Shown here one piece after another: positions 1 to 7,028 of a DNA stretch of 12,457 nucleotides. The position numbers and the translations under genes are program-made. The notes under the pieces are model-generated. The model saw only the letters and a program-made list of their open reading frames with translations. It was not told where the DNA came from and made no database searches. The DNA lies in NCBI GenBank assembly GCA_002328565.1, contig DCUU01000046.1:1-12457 (forward strand), in the 5' to 3' direction. This DNA comes from Candidatus Moranbacteria bacterium UBA2206. Lineage in GTDB: Bacteria; Patescibacteriota; Minisyncoccia; Moranbacterales; UBA2206. Numbering within the stretch: the stretch's first letter is position 1; each line of letters starts with the position of its first letter.

Positions 1-244
1 TCCAATTCTTTGTAACTTCTTCCATTTCTGCTTTCCAACTATCATAACTGCCGAAACTCTCGGCTTTTTCTAAAACATTTTCTGTTTGCTGACGCAAAGA
101 AAGATATTCTACTGAAACTGCATATGATTGCTCCAAAACAACTTGCTCCTGTGTTTGGTTTGGTGTTTTTTTGTTTAAAAAATAAAAAGATCCGACAAGA
201 ATAATAAGCGCGACTCCAACCACAGTCATTGTTGTTTTTTTCAT
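1..244 (-). CDS. Membrane-anchored hypothetical protein, N-terminal part only
   Basis: An open frame starts at the ATG at 244-242 and runs off the left edge of the window, giving 81 codons. The N-terminus begins MKKTTMTVVGVALIILVGSF: a short basic stretch, then a hydrophobic segment of about 16 residues (roughly 6-21), then a polar, Gln/Glu-rich region that looks helical. No cysteine follows the hydrophobic segment, so it is a signal anchor or signal peptide rather than a lipoprotein signal. The visible part suggests a periplasmic or cell-surface domain on a single membrane helix. A well-formed promoter lies about 60 nt upstream, so the gene is probably transcribed on its own and not from the ABC operon before it. 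I do not recognise the family, and the rest of the gene lies outside the window. Confidence 0.75.
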   Translation of the reverse strand, partial: MKKTTMTVVGVALIILVGSFYFLNKKTPNQTQEQVVLEQSYAVSVEYLSLRQQTENVLEKAESFGSYDSWKAEMEEVTKNW

Positions 245-304
245 AATAATTTTAATTAATTAATAAAATATTTTAAATTTTTGTTAACCTTAAACTACCT
301 TTCT

Positions 305-333
305 ATTATAACACAAAAAATTACTTTTTTCAC
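305..333 (-). promoter_or_regulatory. Sigma70-type promoter with extended -10 for the left-edge gene
   Basis: Read on the minus strand, 310-305 is a perfect TATAAT, preceded by TGT (313-311), which gives the extended -10 form TGnTATAAT. Exactly 17 nt upstream is GTGAAA (333-328), a 4/6 match to TTGACA. Transcription would start near 298 and leave an untranslated leader of about 54 nt made almost only of A and T before the ATG at 244. The leader has no Shine-Dalgarno sequence. Confidence 0.65.
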
Positions 334-392
334 TTACTCTGTTTTTTATTACCTAAAATATAATAATTTTTCCCCTCTTTTTTCTCCTCAGT

Positions 393-439
393 CTTTTTTC
401 TTCCTCCCTTCTTGAAGGGAGGACCGAGGCGGGATTTTT
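393..439. repeat. Dispersed palindromic repeat, copy 1
   Basis: This 47-bp stretch matches 3191-3237 at 46 of 47 positions; the one difference is C at 430 versus A at 3228. Its core is a 10-bp inverted repeat, TCCTCCCTTC / GAAGGGAGGA (402-411 and 414-423), with only TT between the arms. A GC-rich tail and a T run (435-439 on the plus strand) follow. The copy lies just after the stop of the permease gene, so it could act as an operon-end RNA structure. It lacks a T run right after the stem on the minus strand, so it is not a textbook terminator for that operon. Confidence 0.8.
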
Positions 440-477
440 CTCTGCAGGTCTCCATTGTCAATAAGCCCCATTCAATT

Positions 478-1248
478 TCACTGCATCATCCCCCATTTTA
501 CTAATGTTTTTTCTTCAATCTTTTTGAAAATTAATTGTTCAGTCAAAATTCCAATTAATGCAATAACAATTAATCCAGAAAAAACTTGATCAAAGCGAAA
601 AGCCCACTGTGACATCCAGATGTATTTACCCAGGCCGCCAGCTGTCACAACCAACATCTCTGCTCCAATCAGGGATCTCCAAGCCGATCCAAAGCCTATT
701 CGAATACCGCTTAGCATTTGTGGTAATGCGCCAGGTATTATAACAGAAAAAATTGTTTCCCAGCGACTAAGTTCTAAATTTTTAGCCACTAAAATCCAGT
801 TTTGATTCACCCCCCTTACGCCACCAATAATATTATAAATAATTCTCACAGAACTAGAAATAAATACCACTGTCCATATTGAATAGCGAGTGAAGCCTAT
901 AAAAATAATAATAAGAGGCAACCAAGCTAACGATGGAACCAAATAAAAAGCAGAAAGTGCTGGTGAAAGTATTTTCCTAAAAGTTTCACTGATTCCAATG
1001 ATAATTCCTACGGTAACTGAAAATAAAACAGCAATAAAAAAGGCCGGTAAAATATTGGAAATGCTGATCAAAGCCAGTTTAATAATTGTTCCATCAAAAA
1101 TCAATTGCCAAAAAGTTACAAAAGTTTTTCCCGGTCCAGGCAAAAACCAAGAAGGAATAATTTCAGATATACTCAATGAATACCACACAACAAGTACCAC
1201 TAAGAAAAAGGAGATACTTAAGAATGCATTTTTAATTTTCGTACCCAT
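478..1248 (-). CDS. ABC transporter permease, nitrate/sulfonate/taurine (SsuC/TauC-like) type
   Basis: This 256-aa protein is the membrane channel subunit of an importer in the BPD_transp_1 family. It is hydrophobic throughout, with about six membrane helices (near residues 8-27, 60-85, 100-118, 122-142, 188-205 and 222-240). The cytoplasmic EAA loop that docks on the ATPase is clear at about residues 153-181: VAKNLELSRWETIF, then an IIPGALPQML segment with the conserved G and P. Length is normal for SsuC/TauC proteins. Its ATG lies inside the end of the binding-protein gene (17-bp overlap in another frame), so the two are likely translationally coupled. It is the last gene of the ATPase - binding protein - permease operon and ends in TGA. 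The transporter class is solid; the substrate is unknown. Confidence 0.92.
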   Translation of the reverse strand: MGTKIKNAFLSISFFLVVLVVWYSLSISEIIPSWFLPGPGKTFVTFWQLIFDGTIIKLALISISNILPAFFIAVLFSVTVGIIIGISETFRKILSPALSAFYLVPSLAWLPLIIIFIGFTRYSIWTVVFISSSVRIIYNIIGGVRGVNQNWILVAKNLELSRWETIFSVIIPGALPQMLSGIRIGFGSAWRSLIGAEMLVVTAGGLGKYIWMSQWAFRFDQVFSGLIVIALIGILTEQLIFKKIEEKTLVKWGMMQ

Positions 1249-2293
1249 AAATTTCTGCTTGAAGTGACTTTAATTTATTTTCAAATCGCAAATCAAAAAC
1301 ATCATTTAGCAAAAGTTCTTTCTCAACCAAACCCATCTCCTTAGCTTTTTTTGCAAGTTCTATGGTGATCATAGGATCATCCCAAATCATATTAACTATT
1401 TTCTTATTTTTCCAATCCTCAACAATTTTTTCTGGAAGATGATTAACCGCTCCACCGCTTCCTTCTTTTATGTGTTCAGATATTAATCGAGCAGATTCTT
1501 CTGGATTAGCTACTATGAATTTTTGAGCATCAGCATAAGCATCTAAGAATTTTTCAACCGTCTTTTGATTTGAATTTAAAAAATCAGTATTAACTGCAAG
1601 TTGGTTTCGAGGCATTTTTGATTGAGAATAACCCTTGCTTTCCCATTCCGGTAAAATAATCGCTCCAGCTTGAGTAAGCATGTTAACATCTTGTTCTGAA
1701 ACAACAACAGCGGATACTGCTTTTTTTGTCATGAGAGCTGCAACTTGAAACTCTCTTTCTATATCAATAAACTCCATTTTGTTAACATCCACACCCTCTT
1801 TTTCCATGGCAATTCTAAATCCAATATCACTAGTACCAGCAATACCTGAACAAATCTTCTTCCCATATAAGTCTTCGAATTTATTTATATTTTCATTGGG
1901 ACGAACCAATATCATGTTGGCAGAAGATGCTGAAGCCGCAATGAATTTTATGGGAGCCCCCACCTCCATAGCCGTCATAAAATTAGTAAACGCTCCTAGC
2001 CCAATATCCACCTGATCAGCTACAATAGCTTGTCGAACTTCTTTTCCACCTTTTAATGGGACTAGATTCGCCGAAATACCATTTTTTTCGAAAAAACCTT
2101 TTTCATGAGCCACGATTATTGATGCATTCATTATGCTTTCCGTGTTGTAACCAACTCTTATCTTATCATTTATCTCTTTATTTACTTCGTTATTTACCTC
2201 ATTATTCACCCCTTCTTTTTTTGTTTGTTTTACAAAAAATATTATCAGAAACAAAAGAATTAAAACCACCCCTAGATATAACCATTTTTTCAT
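1232..2293 (-). CDS. ABC transporter substrate-binding protein, NMT1/SsuA-like, membrane-anchored
   Basis: This 353-aa protein is the solute-binding component of the importer. Residues 4-22 form one hydrophobic helix, followed by a polar linker with the near-repeat NNEVNNEVNKEIN (about 30-42) and then the binding domain from about residue 45. Family features are the IRVGYNTESIMNASIIVAHEKGFF opening (about 45-68), the EKNGI turn, VDIGLGAFTNFMTAMEVGAPIKFIAA (about 95-120) and an IAGTSD segment (about 151-156), as in SsuA, TauA and NMT1-like proteins. No lipobox cysteine is present, so it is probably held at the outer face of the membrane by the N-terminal helix instead of a lipid. It starts 9 nt after the ATPase stop and overlaps the permease gene. 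Substrates of relatives include nitrate, sulfonates, taurine and pyrimidine precursors; the sequence does not decide between them. Confidence 0.88.
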   Translation of the reverse strand: MKKWLYLGVVLILLFLIIFFVKQTKKEGVNNEVNNEVNKEINDKIRVGYNTESIMNASIIVAHEKGFFEKNGISANLVPLKGGKEVRQAIVADQVDIGLGAFTNFMTAMEVGAPIKFIAASASSANMILVRPNENINKFEDLYGKKICSGIAGTSDIGFRIAMEKEGVDVNKMEFIDIEREFQVAALMTKKAVSAVVVSEQDVNMLTQAGAIILPEWESKGYSQSKMPRNQLAVNTDFLNSNQKTVEKFLDAYADAQKFIVANPEESARLISEHIKEGSGGAVNHLPEKIVEDWKNKKIVNMIWDDPMITIELAKKAKEMGLVEKELLLNDVFDLRFENKLKSLQAEIYGYEN

Positions 2294-2302
2294 TTCTTTT
2301 TT

Positions 2303-3112
2303 TTAATTTTTTAATTTATTTAAAACATTGCTTAAACCTCTATCAAGCATTAATCTTTTTTCCATTGAAATATCAAATTCTTCAGCAATACTTTCTTCAA
2401 TATCCTTGAATAGCTTTTGGTATCTGGGGTCAAGCGGATCCCTGGGTCTTGCTAGGTCAATTTTAAATGTTTTTTTGATCTTAGCCGGCAAGCCAGAAAA
2501 AACATGAATGCTATCAGCCAAATAAAGAGCTTCGTTAATACTATGCGTAACAAATATAACTGTTTTTGGTGATTTTTGCCAAATACTTTCTAAGTTTTTA
2601 CGTAAATATTTTCTATATTGAGGATCCAGTGCCGCGAAAGGCTCGTCCATGAGTAATAATTCTGGATTAGAAATTAATGCTCGAGCCACTGCCACTTTTT
2701 GTTTCATTCCGCCTGAAAGCATGTGGGGGTGCCAATCAGAGAACTCCTCCAGTCCCATCAAAGATAAATATTCCAAAACCATTTTTTTCTTTTGTTTTGC
2801 AGAAAAATCACTTTTCTTAAGACCAAATAAAATATTCTCATAAACCGTGCGCCATGGGAAAAGTGCCAAATCTTGAAAAATCATTATCCGCTTAGCATCT
2901 GGTTTTTCAATTTCCACTCCGTTATACAAAATCTTCCCACTGGTAGGATTTAAAAATCCGGCAATAAGATATAGGAGAATGGTTTTACCGCAACCGCTAG
3001 GGCCAAGAAGACAAACAAATTCCTTGTCCCTGATTGTCATATTTATATCCTCCAGAACTTTAAAATTATCAGGAAAATCAAATTTTTTGCTAACATTTTT
3101 AATCTCAAGCAT
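2303..3112 (-). CDS. ABC transporter ATP-binding protein, SsuB/TauB-like
   Basis: This is the ATPase that powers the importer; starting at the ATG at 3112-3110 it has 269 aa. All motifs are intact: Walker A GPSGCGKT (37-44), Q-loop Gln80, signature LSGGMKQKV (132-140), Walker B LLLMDEPFA (152-160), D-loop ALD (161-163) and switch His190. The LSGGM signature and the FPWRTVYENI segment are typical of the nitrate/sulfonate/taurine group. The frame stays open upstream to 3292, but that stretch (60 extra codons) crosses the palindromic repeat at 3191-3237 and gives a low-complexity leader. MLEIKNVSKKF matches the usual start of these proteins and lies just below an extended -10 promoter, so I use it. 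It is the first gene of the operon. Confidence 0.93.
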   Translation of the reverse strand: MLEIKNVSKKFDFPDNFKVLEDINMTIRDKEFVCLLGPSGCGKTILLYLIAGFLNPTSGKILYNGVEIEKPDAKRIMIFQDLALFPWRTVYENILFGLKKSDFSAKQKKKMVLEYLSLMGLEEFSDWHPHMLSGGMKQKVAVARALISNPELLLMDEPFAALDPQYRKYLRKNLESIWQKSPKTVIFVTHSINEALYLADSIHVFSGLPAKIKKTFKIDLARPRDPLDPRYQKLFKDIEESIAEEFDISMEKRLMLDRGLSNVLNKLKN

Positions 3113-3143
3113 AGCTATTAAGAAAAAAATTACTCTACTGCAT

Positions 3144-3152
3144 ATTATATCA
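3144..3152 (-). promoter_or_regulatory. Extended -10 promoter of the ABC importer operon
   Basis: On the minus strand 3152-3144 reads TGATATAAT, a perfect TGnTATAAT extended -10 element. The hexamer 17 nt upstream (GCGAAC, 3172-3167) matches TTGACA poorly, so recognition would rest on the extended -10. Transcription would start near 3137, about 25 nt before the chosen ATG of the ATPase gene. This supports the shorter ATPase start. Confidence 0.6.
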
Positions 3153-3190
3153 CAATTTTGCTTTATGTTCGCCTCCAATAGCTGGGATTC

Positions 3191-3237
3191 CTTTTTTCTT
3201 CCTCCCTTCTTGAAGGGAGGACCGAGGAGGGATTTTT
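3191..3237. repeat. Dispersed palindromic repeat, copy 2
   Basis: This is the second copy of the 47-bp element at 393-439, with one mismatch. The inverted repeat TCCTCCCTTC / GAAGGGAGGA lies at 3200-3209 and 3212-3221. It sits between the YecM-family gene and the ABC operon promoter. It happens to be open in the ATPase frame, where the minus strand would read GPPFKKGGRKK, and so produces a misleading N-terminal extension. Confidence 0.8.
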
Positions 3238-3288
3238 TGTTTGCAAATTTTCCCTCACAAGTTATTGAAAAAAATAATTTATTAAATT

Positions 3289-3789
3289 TCAATATATTCC
3301 TCTCACCTCCAATAAACTTTGAACATGAAATTTGGCGGCGCAGTTTTCAAAATTAAGAACCAACTCGGGATTTTCTTCTCGATTATAGGAATGCAAATCA
3401 AAATTAATGTTGTGATGCTTTTCTTGAAATTCCGGCAAAGTTGTTTTGGTCACGAATTCAGCGTGCTCCAAGCCTTCTTTATGTGAATTATTTTCCTTTG
3501 GAGCTAGCAGTTCGAAACCCTTAATTGTAAAATTATTATACACTATTGGATTTTCTAACAAATAAACCATAATCAATCTCCCTCCAAACATTTTTTCACT
3601 ATAATTTTTTGAAAATTTAAGTAATTCTTTTTTTATTTTTTCATAACTCTCTAAACTTTCTGTTCGATAAGCAATATGATCAATCTCCTCAAATTCTGCC
3701 GAATCAAAACCGGCTTCTTTCAGATTCTGAAAAATTTTATCTAAAAATTTTTTATAATCACCAATGATTGATTCTATTTGATTATTCAT
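3289..3789 (-). CDS. YecM-family protein (VOC fold)
   Basis: This 166-aa protein carries the hallmark segments of the YecM family of the vicinal-oxygen-chelate (glyoxalase-like) superfamily: DHIAYRT (37-43), GGRLIMVYLLENPI (69-82), FELLAPKEN (92-100), GLEHAEFV (106-113) and AAKFHVQSLLEV (151-162). His38, Glu93, His109 and His155 are candidate metal ligands by analogy with the fold; this is inferred, not shown. Length fits the family. The reaction is unknown for the family as a whole, so no substrate is given. The gene follows the GNAT gene after 58 nt. Its start has only A/T-rich sequence upstream and no Shine-Dalgarno site. It is probably cytoplasmic. Confidence 0.82.
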   Translation of the reverse strand: MNNQIESIIGDYKKFLDKIFQNLKEAGFDSAEFEEIDHIAYRTESLESYEKIKKELLKFSKNYSEKMFGGRLIMVYLLENPIVYNNFTIKGFELLAPKENNSHKEGLEHAEFVTKTTLPEFQEKHHNINFDLHSYNREENPELVLNFENCAAKFHVQSLLEVRGIY

Positions 3790-3847
3790 TTTTTATTTGA
3801 AAAAAAGATTTTATTTATCCGCCGATACGGCAAGGAATTTGTCTTAA

Positions 3848-4294
3848 TCAGTTGAGAGTTGAAGATGGTTTAACCATAACTATTCGAGGTTCTCCATCGC
3901 CGAAAAAATTTTCTTTGCGTGATTCAATTATAAAACCAAATGATTCATAAAGTTTTCGCGCATGATTATCTGGATGCACCACAAGACTCAGCTTTTTGTA
4001 ATCCTTCAGTTTTTCCAACAGAAGTTCCATTGCCTTTCTTCCAAAGCCTTGTTTTTGGAATTCTGGTTTTATAACAAGGCCACTTATGTCTGCATGGTTA
4101 GCGTCTATGACATCATAAGAAATGCTACCAACAATATCATCGTCATTCTTAATCAAATAAACAATCGAGTTTTTAACATATTCTTCGACTTCTTTTTCAT
4201 TGAAATATCCTGAATACAGCTTTAATCCTATTGTGGTTTTTTCAATTTCCAATAGTGTTTGAATATCACTAACAGTTGCTCTTTCTAGTTTCAT
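3848..4294 (-). CDS. GNAT-family N-acetyltransferase
   Basis: This 148-aa protein transfers an acetyl group from acetyl-CoA to an amine of an unknown substrate. The fold is complete: an N-terminal strand MKLERATVSDI, motif A with the pyrophosphate-binding loop VIKPEFQKQGFGRKAM (74-89, Q80-K-Q-G-F-G85), and motif B HPDNHARKLYESFGF (107-121), the RimI-like pattern N..A..LYE..GF. It ends in TGA, 58 nt before the YecM-family gene, and the two may be cotranscribed. A TTGACA hexamer lies upstream at 4351-4346 on the minus strand, but no good -10 follows it. The leader just before the ATG is A/T only. Confidence 0.88.
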   Translation of the reverse strand: MKLERATVSDIQTLLEIEKTTIGLKLYSGYFNEKEVEEYVKNSIVYLIKNDDDIVGSISYDVIDANHADISGLVIKPEFQKQGFGRKAMELLLEKLKDYKKLSLVVHPDNHARKLYESFGFIIESRKENFFGDGEPRIVMVKPSSTLN

Positions 4295-4384
4295 AATTTT
4301 TTAAATTTATTTTTTTAACTCCCTAAATGTGTGCTCCCCTGCCTTTGTCAATTGCTACTCTTTTTTTCTATTAGTGTAATTTGT

Positions 4385-4432
4385 CCGCCTGATTGGGCTT
4401 CGCCCCCAAAACTTTTCGGCGGGACGGCGGGA
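4385..4432. repeat. GC-rich palindromic element at the end of the 579-aa gene
   Basis: This GC-rich island in A/T-rich surroundings begins directly next to the stop codon at 4433-4435. It holds an inner hairpin GGGC-TTC-GCCC (4395-4405) nested in an outer pair CCGCC / GGCGG (4385-4389 with 4418-4422). A tandem GGCGGGA (4418-4424, 4426-4432) means the outer arm can pair with either of two copies. It may protect or end the transcript of the 579-aa gene, but no T run follows on the minus strand. It also resembles the intergenic repeat elements elsewhere in the window. Confidence 0.55.
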
Positions 4433-6172
4433 TTATTTTTCAATTTCTAAGATTAATAATTCAATTAACTCCAAAAAATTCTTTCTGTAAAACTCCTTTC
4501 TTTCAAAACCCTCACAAATATTTTTTATTTCTTCGCTTTCAATTTCTGCTTTGATTTTTTCCAGCTTTTCTTTTCTAACTTTTTTTACTATTAATTTTCT
4601 TTGTTTTTCTGTGTAGCCTTCCCAATTTTTAGATTCATCTTCGCTTAAATTATCCTTATAAATCGTGAGCGTCTGCCAAAAGTGAAAGAACTTTAAAATA
4701 ACTTGAACGGTTTCTTCTTTTTGTGAACTATCTTTAGCTTTCATCATTTCGGCAAGTCTTTTATCTCTGTCTTCTTCGCTTTCTTCAATAGAGCCAGACC
4801 ACGATACACTCACGCCCAAAATATAAAAATTTGGCTCTTTTTCTAATGCATATTTGACCTCACTTGAGACAAGCAGCATCAAAAAGGCAGTAAACAGCGA
4901 TGAATGCACATTTGGAAAGATTCCATTTATCACCTCAGTCAAATCTTTATCAAAGCTTTCCTCATTTTCTTTTTTGAAAATTCGATCTCTTGACCACTGT
5001 AAAAACTCACCCAAGATAACACCTGGGATTCCGCTTTTCGTATTTGCCATTGTTATCTTCCACTCTGGAGGAAAATCGTGTTCCCAAATCCCATAATTTG
5101 ACGGCGCATTATCTATTTCGTTAAAAAAAGTTGGACAAAAGCTAGCAAAAAGCCCAGTGACCCGATGGTCATATTTTTTCTTTTCTTCTTCGTCTTTAAT
5201 TTTATTCAATTTTTCCACACTTTCCTCGACGTGTTTTTTGAATGAAGAAAAAAGCTGATATGGTCCATGTCCGTCCTTAAGCAGTGTTTTAATTATTGCT
5301 TGAAAAAATTCTCCGCCAAAATAGTGCCAATTCCAAAAACGCTCTCTCTTTGAATTTGTTTTTTTATACAGTTTTAACACCCAATTTCTAAAAGTTGGAA
5401 AGTGCTTTTGTGAAATAAAACTTTGTATTTTCTTTTCCGTATCATAACCCTTTAGCCAAATTTGTTGCTCATTCCAAAAAAATTCGTTCCATTCAAAAAC
5501 CTTTGGCAGAATTTCATAACCGATCGAGAATCGATCTCGCTTTTCAATATTGTTTGCATAAACTTGTGCAAGCTGAACTGCAAGATCAAATTTCCCGAAT
5601 TTTATGGAGTCATCAATGTGAGATATAAAAATATTTGTAAAATCTCTTTCGTTTATTTCTGATTTTTCTGACCAAAAGGAATTCCATGATCGGAATATTT
5701 TTTCTGCCTTGCTTTTGTTTTTGAAATTAAAAAACTTTGAAAAACTTAATTTTTTCAAAAAAGATATTTCAAATTCTGGCTTATGTCCTTCAGAAAACCT
5801 CAAAATTTTCTTAAAAGGTTTCCAAAAAAAGAAAATCAAAATTATTGCAGCAATTATAGACACAATTTTCGCTGACGACGAAGTATCAACACCAGAAAAA
5901 AATGCAAAAAATACTACGCCAACAATAGAAAACCAGAAGACTTTTTTCGTTCCAAGCACTTCATCACTTAAAACCATTTTTTCAAATTCGCTTCTTTTCT
6001 CCTTTTTGGAATTTAAAATATCCGTAAGAAAAACAATCGCGAATGGAATAAAAATTGCCAAAACACCCAAGATAATATTTTGGAAAAGTGCTGGATCAAG
6101 TCTTTGCAAAAAAGGATTAATAATCCTTTCAAAATTATCCCATTTTTCAGTTATTATGACTGTATAATTCAT
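4433..6172 (-). CDS. Large unknown protein with three N-terminal membrane helices
   Basis: I do not recognise this 579-aa protein. Hydrophobic helices lie near residues 31-51, 78-94 and 101-118; the last is followed by a basic stretch (KPFKKILR), which suggests the rest is cytoplasmic. Residues about 130-579 form a large soluble region rich in Phe, Trp, Lys and Glu with likely helical content, including FRSWNSFWSEKSEINERDF (about 160-178) and a highly charged C-terminus (about 520-570) that could be coiled coil. No nuclease, kinase, NTPase or protease motif is evident. It starts 49 nt after the winged-helix/membrane gene, so the pair probably share a transcript and may work together at the membrane. 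Base use matches the neighbours and there is no sign of truncation. Confidence 0.85.
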   Translation of the reverse strand: MNYTVIITEKWDNFERIINPFLQRLDPALFQNIILGVLAIFIPFAIVFLTDILNSKKEKRSEFEKMVLSDEVLGTKKVFWFSIVGVVFFAFFSGVDTSSSAKIVSIIAAIILIFFFWKPFKKILRFSEGHKPEFEISFLKKLSFSKFFNFKNKSKAEKIFRSWNSFWSEKSEINERDFTNIFISHIDDSIKFGKFDLAVQLAQVYANNIEKRDRFSIGYEILPKVFEWNEFFWNEQQIWLKGYDTEKKIQSFISQKHFPTFRNWVLKLYKKTNSKRERFWNWHYFGGEFFQAIIKTLLKDGHGPYQLFSSFKKHVEESVEKLNKIKDEEEKKKYDHRVTGLFASFCPTFFNEIDNAPSNYGIWEHDFPPEWKITMANTKSGIPGVILGEFLQWSRDRIFKKENEESFDKDLTEVINGIFPNVHSSLFTAFLMLLVSSEVKYALEKEPNFYILGVSVSWSGSIEESEEDRDKRLAEMMKAKDSSQKEETVQVILKFFHFWQTLTIYKDNLSEDESKNWEGYTEKQRKLIVKKVRKEKLEKIKAEIESEEIKNICEGFERKEFYRKNFLELIELLILEIEK

Positions 6173-6207
6173 TGGATTGGAATTAGGCCATTAATATATT
6201 TTTTTCT

Positions 6208-6254
6208 ACTTCGCTTTCATATCAAAGCGAAAGATATGAGGGAAGTGGCGAAGT
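6208..6254. repeat. Palindromic element with two alternative hairpins
   Basis: Two mutually exclusive folds share this stretch. The first is a perfect 8-bp hairpin TTCGCTTT / AAAGCGAA (6210-6217, 6224-6231) with loop CATATC. The second pairs TCATATC (6217-6223) with GATATGA (6233-6239), closed by an outer ACTTCGC / GCGAAGT (6208-6214, 6248-6254). The element overlaps the 3' end of the 143-aa gene and provides its stop codon. Confidence 0.6.
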
Positions 6255-6653
6255 CATAAAAAATTTAAAAAATAACCAAATAAAAGAGACTACTGTTAAA
6301 ATAGCACCCACAAGGAAAATCACCTGAATCCATGTTTTCTCCCACCATTTACTTGTTTCGTTCTTTGAGTCTAGAGGAATATTCGTTGTTTTACCCCAAA
6401 TTTTATTCATTCCATGAGCAGTAGGGATAATAAAATGGGTTGCATATAATTTGAAATATTTAGACTCTATTAAATAATTTAATTCTGTTTCAAAATCTAT
6501 TTGCCTATAGGATGATTCGCCACCCGTAAGCAGTTTTCTGAGACGATCTATATCTATTGGAGCGTTTTTTGATTTTCCATTTTCAGAAACTATGCATGCT
6601 CCATACATTCTAAAGATATCATCTTGCAATTCTTGTCGACTAAAATCAATCAT
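6222..6653 (-). CDS. Predicted winged-helix protein with C-terminal membrane anchor
   Basis: This 143-aa protein is of unknown function. Residues about 33-88 look like a winged helix: two helices (IDRLRKLLTG and FETELNYLIES) followed by a hairpin ending FIIPTAHGMNKI, the usual end of such domains. A polar linker then leads to WWEKTWIQVIFLVGAILTVV, a membrane helix at about 108-130. It is thus probably a small tail-anchored protein with a cytoplasmic N-terminal domain. Whether it binds DNA or acts as a protein-contact module is unknown. The start has one of the few Shine-Dalgarno-like sequences in the window, AGGAAGA about 8-14 nt upstream. The last residues (TSPLPSYLSL) and the TGA are encoded by the palindromic element at 6208-6254, so the true C-terminus may have been altered by that repeat. 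Confidence 0.7.
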   Translation of the reverse strand: MIDFSRQELQDDIFRMYGACIVSENGKSKNAPIDIDRLRKLLTGGESSYRQIDFETELNYLIESKYFKLYATHFIIPTAHGMNKIWGKTTNIPLDSKNETSKWWEKTWIQVIFLVGAILTVVSFIWLFFKFFMTSPLPSYLSL

Positions 6654-6709
6654 GGTTTTATTCTTCCTAACGTTTTATAATTACTTTTTTTGCATTATAA
6701 CTAATTTTT

Positions 6710-6958
6710 TTAATCAATATTTGCATATTTCTTGATTATTTTTTCACCAAACATGTCCTCGTAATCAACTTTTTTCCAACCATTTCGAATTAATTCTTCT
6801 ACTGCTGAATGAGTCGCCGTTTCACAAGTAAATTCTGATTTTTCCTTCGCTTTATTAACAATAATATTCTCGGATTCTATCTCATGCGTGCTAAAAATCT
6901 TCATCTTTGAATTTTTAAATAAAACAATGTTTTTTGAATTGTTGAAATGTTTTTTCAT
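6710..6958 (-). CDS. Small hypothetical protein, 82 aa
   Basis: I do not recognise this protein. It is charged and soluble, with no membrane helix. The segment ATHSAVEELIRNGWKKVDYEDMFGEKIIKKYA (about 48-79) looks like a helix-turn-helix-like helical pair, but that is only an impression. Translation may begin at the first ATG (6958) or at the internal ATG at residue 19 (6904), which gives 64 aa beginning MKIFSTHEIESEN; neither has a Shine-Dalgarno site. It sits between radC (70 nt upstream) and the winged-helix/membrane gene (56 nt downstream) on the same strand. A small regulator or antitoxin-like role is possible but unsupported. Confidence 0.5.
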   Translation of the reverse strand: MKKHFNNSKNIVLFKNSKMKIFSTHEIESENIIVNKAKEKSEFTCETATHSAVEELIRNGWKKVDYEDMFGEKIIKKYANID

Positions 6959-7028
6959 AATTTTAAAATTTAAAAAAATTATTCCTCTCGAATATTTATG
7001 GTTATATCCTTAGTTCTTGTTTGCATTT

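Noticed and set aside
3113..3292. N-terminal extension of the ABC ATPase reading frame
   Set aside because: It crosses a dispersed palindromic repeat and the likely promoter; the family's usual N-terminus starts at 3112.
3820..3835. GCCG-TAT-CGGC hairpin after the GNAT gene
   Set aside because: The stem is only four base pairs with a three-base loop, and the T run starts too far downstream for an intrinsic terminator.
4346..4351. Perfect TTGACA upstream of the GNAT gene on the minus strand
   Set aside because: No acceptable -10 hexamer occurs 15-18 nt downstream, so no promoter is called.
6694..6699. TATAAT on the minus strand before the winged-helix/membrane gene
   Set aside because: It lacks both a TG extension and a -35 at proper distance; the only TTGATT is 12 nt away. 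It may still be a weak internal promoter.
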